Source of the DNA: Odobenus rosmarus divergens
Lineage: Eukaryota > Chordata > Mammalia > Carnivora > Odobenidae
DNA length: 64,000 nt
Direction of reading: 5' to 3'
NCBI RefSeq assembly: GCF_000321225.1
Contig: NW_004450302.1
Span: forward strand, 5,008,393-5,072,392
Shown: piece by piece, positions 10,640 through 21,642 of the stretch
Numbering within the stretch: position 1 is the first letter of the stretch
Layout: the number at the start of each line of letters is the position of its first letter
Notes under the pieces: model-generated
What the model was told of the DNA's origin: nothing
What the model saw: only the letters and a program-made list of their open reading frames with translations
Database searches by the model: none
Made by a program: the position numbers and the translations under genes

Positions 10640-11923
10640 CTTAAAGAAAAACAAAACAAAACAAAAACAAACATGTCCAAATAAGATAAATCTAAGTCCC
10701 ACAACCTTTTCTTACCCCCAGAGTAATTTTACTTTTGAAAAAGTCTAATAGGCTAGAAAGTCAGAAAAATATAATCAGCACAAAATAAAGGAACATACAA
10801 TAGAAAACTGTTTATTAAAGTTCAAAATCTCATGGGACAATTGAGGATTTACAGTTAAAACAATATATTTAACCCTATTATTTACTTTTTATTTCTGAAT
10901 ACAGCTCTAAAAATATATATATATATCTCCAGCATATTAGTGTATTTCTTCCCTCAGTACTCAAAAGAATATTTATTGGAAACTCTACTCCGCACTCCCA
11001 TCCACCCACCTGCACACACATATATACCAGTTTTAGAAAGTGATCCTATTCCTATTCACTAATTTAGAAGTGAATTCTGTATTTCAGTTCATTCTGGATA
11101 TTTGCTGCTTAAATCTGCTGTATCGTTAAACGTTTAGACATTTGAGAAGTTAGGAAAATTATTTTAATTTCCAAAGTATGCGATGCTAACATTAAAAATA
11201 CTAAATACAATGAATTGCCATCCTAGTCAACGATAATTATGAACCAAATTATCCTACATAGCTGCCGTCTTAAATATACTAAGGGCATACAATGCAATAA
11301 TCGAGCTTCTCTGTGCTTTTTCTTTTCAATGTGTATTTTTCAAAAATCAGAAAATATGTCTGGCAGCAAATGTAACAAAAGCAACAATTAATTTCAAAAC
11401 TCTATTCATTATTCTCTTTAAAGGACAGGGTTTCTGAGTTTTATTCTGATTTTCAAAACCACCTCCCTCCTTCACGATAAGAGAACACCGGAGAGGTTTG
11501 TACGATAAGGTCGACCTTTAAACGTTTGCTGGATCAGCATTGGGTGGGGATAAGAAAAGATCAAGGGCAAACAGAAGATATTTGCAAAAGGGATCTATTT
11601 GTACACTGAGGTTGAGTTAAAAGGACATTTAAAAAATCCAGCTGGTATTAATCCATCTGTTCCATTTTCCATATTCGTGGTGACAAAGGGAAAAGGATCC
11701 CTGGCTGCCCCCAAAGTACACTTTGCAAGCCCAAAGCCTGAGAGCCGGCAAAGGCAGCTGATTAAGCCAAACTGCTTGACGGTGCAGCCGAGCGAAATTC
11801 AGGCTCCGCGGAAGGTAGTTTTAAAGCAACGCCTTAAGACAGGAGTGTGAAGAATTACATAAACAGCCAGTTGGGTCTCATTAGATTTCTGCTCACAGCC
11901 CTCGGAGCCCAAGCGCTGGAGCA

Positions 11924-11960
<37 letters not shown>

Positions 11961-12593
11961 GAAGAGGAGGAGGAGGAGGAGGAGGAGGAGGAGGCGGCGG
12001 CGGCGGCGGCGGCGGCGGAGGCGGCGGCGGAGGAGGCGAGGAGGAGAAGAGTACAAGTCTCCTCCAAAAAGGAGGAGGAGGAAAGCCATGAGAAATGGCA
12101 AAGCAACCACTCGGGGCAGGGCACCGGGCAGGTCGCGGCGCCGGCCGCTCCGGGTCAGCCGCTCCCCTCCCCCCGCCGTAACCTGACCCGCCGCTCCCGT
12201 CCCCCGCCCCCCGCCCGAGGCTCCTGGGACTCGGCCAGAGCCCGGGGAGCACCGGCGCCCCCGCACCATTTTCGGTCCTGGCGGCCACCGGCCCCGCGGA
12301 CCCCACGGTCCCCCTGAAGCTGGCCGCTCCTCCCCGGCGCCCCAACCCCCGATTCCCATCAGCTCGGCCCGGGCCGCCCTTCCCCGTTTACCCTCCGGGC
12401 TCCGGCCGAGCCCGACGCGCCGGCCGGCCCCGCCTCCAGGTCCCGGGCGCGCTGGGGCCCCTCGGAGCCGCTCCCCTCGGAGCCGCTCCTCTCCGCGCCC
12501 GGGCCGCGACGTCGCCGTCCCCGAAGGCCTGGGGCTCGACGCCGCTGTAGCCCCTACGTCCCCGGACCCCGCCCGCCGCCCCTCGATACTTAC
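10640..12593 (-). other. TOB1: TOB1 intron 1, predicted
   Basis: Bounded by the donor GTAAGTAT at 12593 and the acceptor TTTAAG at 10640. The part near exon 2 (10640-11890) is AT-rich and shows no recognisable transposon. The part near exon 1 (11890-12593) is the CpG-rich end with the compound triplet repeat. Confidence 0.7.
11922..12038. repeat. Compound trinucleotide repeat: CAG, then GAG, then GCG
   Basis: On the plus strand: a CAG block at 11922-11960 (CAG, CAA, ten uninterrupted CAG at 11928-11957, then CAA), a GAG block (GAA plus ten GAG at 11961-11993), eight GCG (11994-12017), then mixed GAG/GCG/AGG to about 12038. It lies in TOB1 intron 1, so it reads CTG/CTC/CGC in the pre-mRNA. 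All units share one frame, so a plus-strand frame through it encodes Q, E and A runs; nothing else supports that being a gene. Confidence 0.95.
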
Positions 12594-12870
12594 GGGCTGC
12601 TTCCACCACAGACCCGGCCGCTGGGCGGAGAAGGGGCGGCAGGGCGGGGGCTCGGGAGGGTCGGCAGCGGCCAGCAGGCTGAACGCAAGACGGCGCCGCC
12701 GGGCGGAGGACGGGGGCCTCGGCGCGGGCCTCGGGAACTCGCCCCCTGTGGCTCGGGGTGGCGGGGACAGGTCAGGCGAGCGCGCTCACTTCTCCACACA
12801 GCCCGGTGCCCGGCCCAGCGTCCCCGTAGTAAGGCCACTCCGCGCCGGGCCAGAGCTTCGCTCCTTCTGC
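12594..12870 (-). other. TOB1: TOB1 exon 1 (non-coding leader), predicted
   Basis: Reading the minus strand, GCAGCCC|GTAAGTAT is a near-consensus splice donor with the exon ending at 12594. The 5' end is placed about 25-30 nt below the TATA box at 12900-12891, so the start near 12870 is approximate. The exon lies inside the CpG island. Alternative first exons may exist, since other GT donors occur between 11.9 and 12.4 kb. Confidence 0.65.
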
Positions 12871-12890
12871 CGCGGCGCGCGCCCCGCCTC

Positions 12891-12900
12891 TCGTTTTATA
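12891..12900 (-). promoter_or_regulatory. TOB1: TATA box of TOB1
   Basis: TATAAAACGA on the minus strand within a GC-rich promoter. It lies about 300 nt upstream of the exon 1 donor at 12593, giving a predicted start near 12870. Confidence 0.7.
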
Positions 12901-13052
12901 GTCTCTTCCCCGCCCCCATCCCTTCCCGTAGGGGTGCGCGCGCGCCCGCCTCGCGTCACACAGCTCGGGGCCGCGTAACCATTCCCCGCCTTCCCGCCCC
13001 TCACCCCAGACACTCGGTGGCGGCTCCGCCCCTGCCCTGCCCCTCGACGCCA

Positions 13053-13062
13053 TTGGTCAGGT
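13053..13062 (-). promoter_or_regulatory. CCAAT box (NF-Y type), TOB1 promoter
   Basis: Plus strand CCATTGGTCA, that is TGACCAATGG on the TOB1 strand, about 190 bp upstream of the predicted start. A second CCAAT in the other orientation (GGCCAATGAA) lies near 13134-13143. Paired CCAAT boxes are common in CpG-island promoters. Confidence 0.5.
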
Positions 13063-13350
13063 CCCGCCTGCCCATGTCCTGACGGGTGGCGGAGGGCCCA
13101 GTGCGCAAGGCCACACCCCTCGGGCTCCACGACGGCCAATGAACCGACTTCTTGGAGTCACTGTGGGCGGGATTAAGAGAAACCTGGGAAAGGGATTGGG
13201 GGAGAGAAGTGACAGTGAGGGCGACGGTGGTGGGTGGGGCGGCTGACGCTTGGTCCCGGCGGAGAGCCACGGAGAGAAGGGGGGAGGGGAGTGAGGCAGG
13301 TGGCGGAGCGGCGGGGAAGAACGGGGAGGAGAGCCCGAGGCCTCGAGAGG

Positions 13351-14040
13351 GAGGGGACAGTTTACAAAAAATGCCCTATCCGAGTGGGACTGTGGCCCAG
13401 GAAAACCCCGCTCGTGGCCGAGCTACCAAATCGGCCTCCAGTGCACCCGGGAGAGCCTCAAGAAACGGCGAACTGTGACAGGGACTCGTGCACCCGATTA
13501 ATTGAGTATTAATCACCTCAGGGACCTAGGCCAACTGCCACCCAGAGAGTGGCAACAGCAGAACCCAAAGCTGCTGTGCCAGACTGGGGGTGGGGAAGGT
13601 GGACCACCTGGCCACACCTCCCGCCCAGGTGACAGTTTAACTGCTTCTGCATCCCACGTCAGACCTCCCCGTGCGACCCGGCAACAACTTGGACGTGGGG
13701 GTGGCTTGAGACTGTAAGAAGAATCACATTTTATTCCGAACGTCCCAGCCTAGGCCTCCGTCCCAAATTGCGTACGTATCTAAGTATATATGTATGCATG
13801 CGTGTATTTCAAGTATATTTTAACATCATTATACACATACACATTATTCACACGGTGCCTTTCTGTAGGCACGTTTAAGATACTCTTCGGTTGAAACATG
13901 AGCGGATAAATAGGGAGCGGGGAAAGAGAGGGACTCAAGGGAGGCGGGTAAGCGCCCTTTTTCACAACCTGCAGCAGAGAAATACACGAAGTTACATGGG
14001 GAGTGAAACCGAGCGTCCCTCGCTGCTAAAAATATTACTC
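13351..14040. other. TOB1 upstream flank, no gene seen
   Basis: G-rich fading to mixed composition, with a pair of alternating ATGTATGC/GTGTATTT-type runs at 13785-13860. No transposon recognised. Confidence 0.4.
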
Positions 14041-14045
14041 ACAGG

Positions 14046-14124
14046 TAGCAACGACGCCTGATTGGCCGCGCTTCTCCCTAGCAACTAGGCTATTGGCTGT
14101 GCGGTATCCAGGAGACCGACGTCA
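14046..14124. promoter_or_regulatory. Second promoter-like cluster: two CCAAT boxes, AGCAAC half-sites and a CRE-like site
   Basis: Within 80 bp: ATTGG at 14061 and 14092, two AGCAAC half-sites (RFX-type) at about 14047 and 14080, a CCTAG-AAC-CTAGG imperfect palindrome at 14077-14089, and CGACGTCA (one change from a full CRE) at 14117-14124. It lies about 1.2 kb upstream of the TOB1 start. It could drive a divergent transcript or be a distal TOB1 element. Human TOB1 has an antisense lncRNA (TOB1-AS1); correspondence is not shown. Confidence 0.4.
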
Positions 14125-16089
14125 AACTCGCACTGGGAAAAGGGGAGAGAAAGTCCAAGGGGAGGGAAGAGTGGGAGGGGGAGAAAGAGGAGCAATGAAT
14201 GAAACGCCCAGCGCTGGCCTTCTCTCCCCTTTGCTCCGCACTCAAGAAGTGCTTCCTGGAAAAACACCAGTTGGGGCTCCGCCTTCCTCTTGAAACTGTG
14301 GGGCCTGCACTCTCAACCTGCCATAAGGAAGTTAAAGCGCAACTCGCGGAGTGGGGTGTCGGCGGAACCGGCTGTGTAGACCAGCTGTGCTCCTTGCACA
14401 CACACCCGCTTTAGGTGTTAGGCCTAGAAGCTTTGCGCTTTATGGATGCAAAATCCGATTGTAGCCTTTTTCTCCACCCTGACTCTCATGCCCTCGTGCC
14501 TCCGCCCCCGTTCCCCTTTAGAAGGAACCGAATTGATAAGAGGATATTTCTAAAGTCCCCAGTGTGTGTGGGAGGGGGAGGGAAGATTGGTTTGTGGGAT
14601 GGGTTGAGGGTGGGAGTGGTCAGGTGGCCGATTTCATGTTTATTGTACGGATTCCTAAAACTCAGGCGGCGTGTTTTAAGAACATACAAGTTTCACTCAA
14701 TGACTCTTTAAATTCTGATTTTTTAGTCTTTGGATTTTTTGTAACAAGGAAAAGTGGGATTTGATTGCGAAAGTGTGGAAGTGTTTTATTTTTTGGAAAC
14801 ATTTTAACTTAAATGTTTCTCTGCATCAAAATATATTCTTTCAATGTTTTCTACTTTTTGCTCAGTTGTATTTTTTTTTGTTTTCTATCATGAACATTCA
14901 TTCCATTTGTTATGAAAAATGAGTTATTTTTAATTTTATAATTAGTTGAGCACAGAAATTACAAGAAGCAAGATAGGATATTTTGGGAATGGCTTATCAA
15001 GAGAAACACTTCAAAAAAAAAAAAAGAAACACTTCATTTTTCATGTGCTGCAGGGCATAATTTCTCTTACCATTAGGCAAATAATACTACTGTACCAAAC
15101 ACCCAGAATTGCAGGACTGTGTGTTGGGCCATGTGTCTTGATTTATAATTTGGAAAATATATCACTATAATTAGAGGAGCATATTAGGCTTGGCTGAGAT
15201 TAAAATGTCTAACCAAAGATAGATGAATTGTAATTTTGTCAACCTTATCTATACTTTTCAAGAATTCTCAAAGGGAAGGCACAAATTCTCTTTTCTGAAT
15301 GTCCCCAATCTATAACCCCAGGCTTAAAATTCGAGAGCAGTGATCTGATAGGTTCTGATTAATTAGCGATAGCAGTAAATCGAATTTTTAATCAAAAATT
15401 TAGATGTCAAAAATGTATGAGTTATTGCAGCCCAATCCAAGGGTATGAGAACATTTCAAAGCAAATATAAACACACACATTGAGGCCCCATGGCATACTG
15501 GACAAAGAAAGTACTGAAGGGCAGGTATTGGGAGATCTGAATTTTATCCATTTCTATCAACCTTCAGTTCTCTCCCTATAAAAAGGTTTGGATTACATAA
15601 TTTCTAACATCTCTTTCAATTAAAGTATTCCACATTTAAAACTCAATGCCCCTAAGGTAAATAATGTAGTTGTTTTAAAGATATAGATTGCAAATAAAAC
15701 CAGATTCATACCCTTCCAAGTCACAAGGTATAAAATTCCCTTTAAGTTTTGCACTTTTAAAGCCCCCTTGTATGGCTTATTACTATTTCACATTTACTTT
15801 GGAATTGCACAGGGGAGTGGACTGCTAAATGATTGTTTTGATTTATGGGGCGGGAAGAAGCATTTGATATGAGGCTCTGGGTGGTATCACAACAATAAGA
15901 ATTCCTCTCTGTGGGTAAGTAATAGTCACTAAAAACCGTAGCCTTTGCCTTTCCCCTCCTTGCGTTCCACACAATTCCTAGAGCAGTGCCTCACACTGAA
16001 GGTAATGATTGTTTGGTAAACAAATACGTTCCAATATCATTGTGAAACACAGTTCTTGAAAGTGCTCTGAATTATCTCATTCACACATA

Positions 16090-16112
16090 TAAACACACAC
16101 ACACACACACTC
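16090..16112. repeat. CA microsatellite
   Basis: Run of alternating A and C, about 11 repeats, ending at CACTCACACC. Confidence 0.9.
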
Positions 16113-16987
16113 ACACCTGGATTTCTGAGAGATGTGTCCTAAACCTAAACGTTTACTTCGAATTCTCATTCTGTTTCTTTGTAAACTGAGGATTATAGGA
16201 GAGTCACCATCACCCGATGTGTACTTACTAAGGCTGTTTCACTTCTAGAGAATCAGCCTTGTATCTTTACTTGAAAGTTAGACAACATACAAGCATAATG
16301 TTTTTATCGTTACTGTCATTCATTTCTTGTGGACAGTCATGCAACCTGAACCATGCACATTTTAAAATTGTTGGTAAGGACCAATTATAAACTAATCACT
16401 GAGTTATTAAAAACAAAGTAAACCAATTCTTTCCTAAACATTTTTCAAAGGAAGTCACACACTTAATGGCTGAGGAAACCTCAATGTGGTTTCCTGTGGC
16501 TTCTCATATGGGTTACTGGAGGAGGGCCACACATTCTTTCTAAGAGATGGGTACACAGACATTTGCAATTGAAAGATAACTAGAGAACACTGAACAAACC
16601 CACTTATCTTTGGAACAAGCAATCCCACTGAAGGAATTGGTCTGATAGGAGAATATTTCCTTATAACTTGCTTACTCCCTATTAACTCGATGAACAAAAA
16701 TCCAAACCAAATCTTTGAATTTTTTCCCACTAGCTAAGGATGAGGATTTTGAGCTCAGCCAGAGATTATAGTTGCAGATTCTGGGAGTGATACAGTGTTC
16801 GCAACAGTCTACATACAAAGAACATTAATTGATTAACATTGATTAGTAGTATTAGAATGCTTTAATTATATGAATTCTAGATTTCACCTCTTATACACTA
16901 TGTTAAGAAAAATTGAAAGTGCTCTATTGTAATGATACATAAACAAGTATAGATTGCCTCTGTTATGCAGCTCTACTTACTCAAATA

Positions 16988-17034
16988 GATTGAGTAAGTA
17001 GATACACAAAGATTGAGTAAGATTGATACACAAA
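16988..17034. repeat. Imperfect 23/24-bp tandem repeat
   Basis: GATTGAGTAAG followed by GATACACAAA is repeated twice (16988-17010 and 17011-17034) with one small indel. Confidence 0.8.
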
Positions 17035-17254
17035 ATTCTAGTTTACAAAACAGATACATGGTCCGGCAATATATATTGTATTTGAGAGAGAGAATACGCA
17101 CATGCATACACCCACCCACACACGAGGCTGTAAGAGCCAACTACATGTTTTCCCAGCCTTCATTGCAGCAGGGTGGCATTGTGACACTGCTGTGCCCATG
17201 TGACGTAAACAGAGGTCAGCTGGGATGGTTTCTGAGAAGCTTTGCTCTTCGTAG

Positions 17255-18060
17255 CAAAGGAAATTATTCCAGTTACTATTGCTACACAACAAACTATCCA
17301 AAACTAAGTAGCATCAAACACCCGTTTTATTATGTTCTGGGACCCTATAGGTCAGGAATTCAGACAGGGTACAGGAAACAGATGGCTTTTTTATGCTCCA
17401 CAACATCTGGAGCTTCAGCTATAAGATGATCTATAAGATGATTCACTCAAGAATCATCTGGAGCAGACTTGTCTAATGGAGCTTTCTGCAATTATAGAAA
17501 CATACTATATCTATGTTGTCCAATATGATAGCCATGAGTCACATGTGGCTATTGAGCCCTTGAAATGTGCCCAGGGTGACTGAAGAACTAACGTTTTCAT
17601 TTAATTTTAATTAAATGTAAATTGAAAACTACAGGTGGCCAGCGGCTCCTGAATTGAACAGCATGAAGCTGGAGGCGTCTTCACTTATCAGTCTAGCACC
17701 TGGGCTGGGATGACCCAAAGGCTGGGCTCCGTTGGCACTGTCAATTGGGACATCTACACATGGCCTTTGAACTCTCCCTGTGGCTTGGGCTTCCCACAGC
17801 ATGGCAGCTGGTTCTGAGAGGAGGCATCCCAAGAGGGAGTCTCTGAAGAGCCAGCATTCTAAGAGAGGTACATGGAAGGTGCATGGCCTCTTATTGACAG
17901 AGGCTTGGAAGTCACAAAGCACCGCTTCTGCCATATCCATTGGTCGAAGTAATCATAAGCCTGTCTAGAGTCAAGAGGAAAGCACAGAGACACCCCCCCC
18001 CACACTTCTAAAGGGAGGAATGTCAATGAATTTGGGGTCATTTAAAAAAATCACCATTGG
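17255..18060 (+). repeat. Ancient interspersed repeat, split by MER5A-like insertion
   Basis: Begins CCAGTTACTATTGCTACACA and ends GGGAGGAATGTCAATGAATT, a familiar mammalian repeat whose family name I cannot fix. Its first and second halves are separated by the MER5A-like element at 17468-17625. A second copy of the family lies at 34385-34865. Confidence 0.55.
17468..17625 (+). repeat. MER5A-like (hAT-Charlie) element
   Basis: GTTGTCCAATATGATAGCCA, GTCACATGTGGCTATTGAGC and CTTGAAATGTGCCCAGGGTG match the MER5A pattern, followed by the ATTTAATTTTAATTAAATG stretch. Confidence 0.75.
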
Positions 18061-18366
18061 AAAACTTCCACCTTTTTGTCTGCCTTAACATGAATCTGAT
18101 GGCAGGAGCTGCAACCGCCTTTTTAGCACCATGAAGAGGATGCAAGATTATCACAGAGATAAAGGTTCTGACCAAAGCTAGTGACTACCTAGCTCTAGTC
18201 TACTTTTTAAGCCACATGAAATGATCCATGACTTACAGCTGAACATATTCTCATCAAAAACCCTAATTTAACATCTTTTAAGGAAACCTTAACTTGATTC
18301 TTAAAAAAACCCCAAAGATTTATCTAGTCTGAATATTATCTAGTCTTTCTCCTTATAAAACCTGGA

Positions 18367-18489
18367 GGGGTGCCTGGGTGGCTCGTTTGGTTAAGCATCC
18401 GACTCTTGATCTCAGCTCAGGTCTTGATCTCAGGGTCATGAGTTCAAGCCCTGCATTGGGCTCCATGCTGGGCATGGAGCCTACTTAAA
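18367..18489 (+). mobile_element. Old Can-SINE, short form
   Basis: GGGGTGCCTGGGTGGCTCG head with a small internal duplication of the TTGATCTCAG region, ending GGAGCCTACTTAAACAAAC without a long tail. Target duplication is weak. Confidence 0.88.
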
Positions 18490-19029
18490 CAAACATCTGG
18501 AAATGCTCATTGTAGAAAATTTGGAAAACAGAAATAAAGAAAATAGCAATCACCTTTAATCTGCCATGCAATAATAACCATTGTAAGCGTCCTGCTCTGA
18601 TTCTTTCTGAATGAGTTTCTACTGCATTTGCAGATTTGTATCCTGCAGTACACTCAGCATTATGTCGTTTCTATTTTCCCCTAATACTAAGCATTGTCAT
18701 AATTAATAATTTTTAAGGATTGCATTCTCTGATTTAGAATAATTTGATCATTGATCAGCATGTGGGTTCTTGACAATTTTTCTGTATAAAAACAATCATA
18801 TGTAACAAACGTAAAAAATATTTTTAATTTATTACTGAAGTATAGTTGACATACAATGTCATATTAGTTTCAGGTGTAAAATAGTGATTTGACAGTTATA
18901 TATACATCACTCAGTGCTCATCAGGGTAAGTGTAGTCACAGTCTGTCACCATACAATGTTATTACATCATTGACTATATTCCCCTTGCTGTACTTTTCAT
19001 CCCCCCGATTGATTGATTTTATTTTTTTA

Positions 19030-19217
19030 TTTTTTAAGATTTTATTTGACAGAGAGAGAGAGACAGCGAGAGAGGGAACACAAGCAGGGGGAGTGGGAGA
19101 GGGAGAAGCAGGCTTCCCGCTTAGCAGGGAGCCCAATGCAGGGCTCAATCCCAGGACCCCGGGATCATGACCTGAGCTGAAGGCAGACGCTTAATGACTG
19201 AGCCACCCAGGCACCCC
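19030..19217 (-). mobile_element. Can-SINE in L1, antisense
   Basis: TTTTTTAAGATTTTATTTGA tail side and GAGCCACCCAGGCACCCC head side. A loose T/A-rich target duplication (TGATTTTATTT-type) flanks it. Confidence 0.94.
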
Positions 19218-19324
19218 TGATTTATTTATTTTATAACTGGATGTTTGTACCTCTTAATCCCCTTCACCATTTCATTCCCCCATCCCCTCTGGCAACCACT
19301 AGTTTGTTCTCTGTAAGAGACTGC

Positions 19325-19519
19325 AGGGCACCTGGGTGGCTCAGTTGGTTAAGCATCTGCCTTGGGCTCAGGTGATGATCTCAGGGTCCTGGGATTGAGC
19401 CCCGAGTTGGGCTCCCTGCTGAGTGGGGAGTCTGCTTCTCATTCTCCCTCTGCCACTCCCCCTGCTTGTGCTCACTTGCTCCCTCTCTCTCTCTAATAAC
19501 TAAAATCTTTTTTTAAAAA
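19325..19519 (+). mobile_element. Can-SINE in L1, sense
   Basis: GGGCACCTGGGTGGCTCAG head, CCACTCCCCCTGCTTGTGC middle. Target duplication AAGAGACTGC / AAGAGTCTGC at 19315-19324 and 19520-19529. Confidence 0.95.
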
Positions 19520-19696
19520 AAGAGTCTGCTTGGTTTGTTTGTTCATTTGCTTTGTTTTTTTTAGATTTCATATAGAAGTGACATCATATGGTATTTGTCT
19601 TTCTATGATTTATTTCACTTGGCCCAATACCCTCTAGGTCTACCCGTGTTGTCACGAATGGCAAGATTTCATTCTTTTTTATGACTGAGTAATATT

Positions 19697-19723
19697 GTGT
19701 GTGTGTGTGTGTGTGTGTGTGTA
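19697..19723. repeat. GT microsatellite
   Basis: About 13 GT units at the usual position of variable TG runs in an antisense L1 tail. Confidence 0.9.
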
Positions 19724-20230
19724 CCACATCTACTTTTTCATTCATCTATCAGTGCACACATTTTATATATAAACTTGAACTACATCTCTGATTCTTTCTT
19801 TGGGATTGTTCCTTGAGTGTATTTACCAGGTCAAAGAGAATGGATATTTTTTGAGGCTCTTAATACATAATGACAACCCACTTTCCAGAAAGACTCTACT
19901 ATTTTACACTCCCAGTGTGTAATCATGTCTATCTCACTACATCCTAGCCAGCAATGACCACTAAGATATTTTTTTTTTATTCTTGGCTATTTGGGAAATA
20001 AAATGGCATCTCTTTGTTGCTTTAATTTACATTCCCTGATCATATGTAGGATGAACATGTTTTTACATATTTCTCAGCTCGCATTACTCTTCCAGTGAAT
20101 TTTCTAGCCATGCCTTTTCTCCACATTTCTATGAGAGATCTTTGCATGTTTCTCTTTAATTCATGTGAGCATCTTGCATATTATATGCCAAAATGATTCT
20201 GATCTTAAATTTCATTTTAGAACTTGCCCA

Positions 20231-20670
20231 GGGCACCTGGGTGGCTCAGTCAGTTAAGCATCTGCCTATGGCATAGGTCATGATCCCAGAGCTCAGGTCA
20301 TGATCCCAGAGTCCCAGGATCCAGCCCCGCAGGCTCCCGGCTCAGCAGGGAGTCTTGCTTCTCCCGCTTCCTCTGCCTCTCGCCCTGCTCCTTCCTTTTT
20401 TTTTTTCTTTTAAGATTTTATTTATTTGTCAGACAGAGAGAGAGAGAGAGAACATGTGCACAAGCAGGGGGAGGGGCAGAGGGAGAGGGAGAAGCAGACT
20501 CCCCACTGAGCAAGGAGCCTGATGTGGGGCTCAGGCTCGATTTCAGGCCCCTGAGATCATGACCTGAGCCGAAGGCAGACGCTTAACCCACTGAGCCACC
20601 CAGGCATTCCCCCCTGCTTCTTCTTGTTCATTCTCTCTCTCAAATAAATAAATAAAATCTTAAAAAAAAA
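20231..20670 (+). mobile_element. Can-SINE with a second SINE inside it
   Basis: Outer element: head GGGCACCTGGGTGGCTCAG, resuming at CCCCTGCTTCTTCTTG and ending in an A-rich tail. Exact target duplication AACTTGCCCA at 20221-20230 and 20671-20680. It has a tandem duplication of the GGTCATGATCCCAGAG segment near 20277-20311. The inner element is at 20395-20611. Confidence 0.95.
20395..20611 (-). mobile_element. Can-SINE nested in a Can-SINE, antisense
   Basis: Poly-T, TTTTAAGATTTTATTTATTT, CT/GA-rich middle and CCACCCAGGCATTCCC head. Target duplication CCCTGCTCCTTC / CCCTGCTTCTTC at 20383-20394 and 20612-20623. Confidence 0.94.
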
Positions 20671-20730
20671 AACTTGCCCAAATGTTCTGTTTTATTTTGT
20701 ATTTATTTTATTTTTAAAGTTTTTATTTTA

Positions 20731-20916
20731 TTTTTTTAAGATTTTATTTATTTGAGAGAGAGAGAGAGCACGAGAGAGAGCATGAACGGTGGGGAGGGGC
20801 AGAGGGAGAGGGAGAAGCACATTCCCCTCAGAGCAGGGAGTCTAATGTGGGGCTCAATCCCAGGATCTGAGCCCAAGGCAGACACTTATATCAACTGAGT
20901 CACCCAGAAGTCCCTT
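20731..20916 (-). mobile_element. Can-SINE in L1, antisense
   Basis: Exact 14-bp target duplication AAGTTTTTATTTTA at 20717-20730 and 20917-20930. The head is diverged (GAGTCACCCAGAAGTCCC). Confidence 0.95.
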
Positions 20917-21266
20917 AAGTTTTTATTTTAATCACCCCGTGCTCCTGACGACAAGTGCACTCCTTAATCCCCATCACCTATTTCCCCCATCACTGCACCC
21001 ATCTCCCCTCTGGTAACCATCAGTTTGTTCTCTGGAATTGAGTCTGTTTCTTGGTTTGTCTCTCTCTTTTTTTCCCTTTGCTCATTTATTTTGTTTCTTA
21101 AATTCCACATGAGTGAAATTATATCGTCTTTGTCTTTCTCTGACTACTTGTTTCACTTAGCATAATACTCTCTAACTCCATCCATGTTGTTGCAAATGGC
21201 AAGATTTCATTCTTTTCTATGGCCAAATAATATTCTATTGTGTGTATATATATATCATCTCTTCTT

Positions 21267-21453
21267 TTTTTAAAATTTATTTATTTGAGAGAGAGAGAAT
21301 GAGAGATAGAGAGCAGGAGAGGGAAGAGGGTCAGAGGGAGAAGCAGACCCCCTGCTGAGCAAGAAACCCGATGTGGGACTCGATCCCGGGACTCCAGGAT
21401 CATGACCTGAGCCAAAGGCAGTCGCTTAACCAACTGAGCCACCCAGGCACCCC
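21267..21453 (-). mobile_element. Can-SINE in L1, antisense
   Basis: Target duplication TATATCATCTCTTCTT / TATATCACCTCTTCTT at 21251-21266 and 21454-21469. Confidence 0.96.
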
Positions 21454-21642
21454 TATATCACCTCTTCTTTATCCATTCATCAGTGGATGGATATTTGGGC
21501 TCTTTCCATAATTTGGCTATTGTTGATAATACTGCTATAAAATCGGGGTTCATGTATCCCTTTGAATCAGTGTTTCTGTATTCTTTGGGTAAGTACCTAG
21601 TAGTGTGATTGTTGGATTATAAGGTAGTTCTATTTTTAACTT

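Larger units (their letters stand above)
11890..13350. promoter_or_regulatory. CpG island over TOB1 exon 1 and promoter
   Basis: Sharp rise in G+C and CpG against AT-rich flanks, with GC boxes (GGGGCGGGG-type runs near 12886 and 12910) and CCAAT boxes. It covers the predicted first exon, the donor and the compound triplet repeat. Boundaries were judged by eye. Confidence 0.85.
14130..17254. other. Unique AT-rich upstream region of TOB1
   Basis: No Can-SINE, L1, L2 or MIR recognised by eye. A CA microsatellite lies at 16090-16112 and a short imperfect tandem repeat at 16988-17034. No gene-like frame. Confidence 0.45.
18812..19765 (-). mobile_element. L1 3' end, antisense, with two SINE insertions
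   Basis: ACTGAAGTATAGTTGACATA, TTAGTTTCAGGTGTAAAATA and TCACCATACAATGTTATTAC are the reverse of an L1 3' UTR. It continues after the SINEs with CAACCACTAGTTTGTTCTCT and GGCAAGATTTCATTC. Sequence to about 20220 may be further decayed L1. Confidence 0.8.

Noticed and set aside
11847..12317. 156-codon plus-strand frame with Q, E and A runs
   Set aside because: It is produced by the triplet repeat in a CpG island opposite TOB1, with no domain or splice support. Recorded as a repeat instead.
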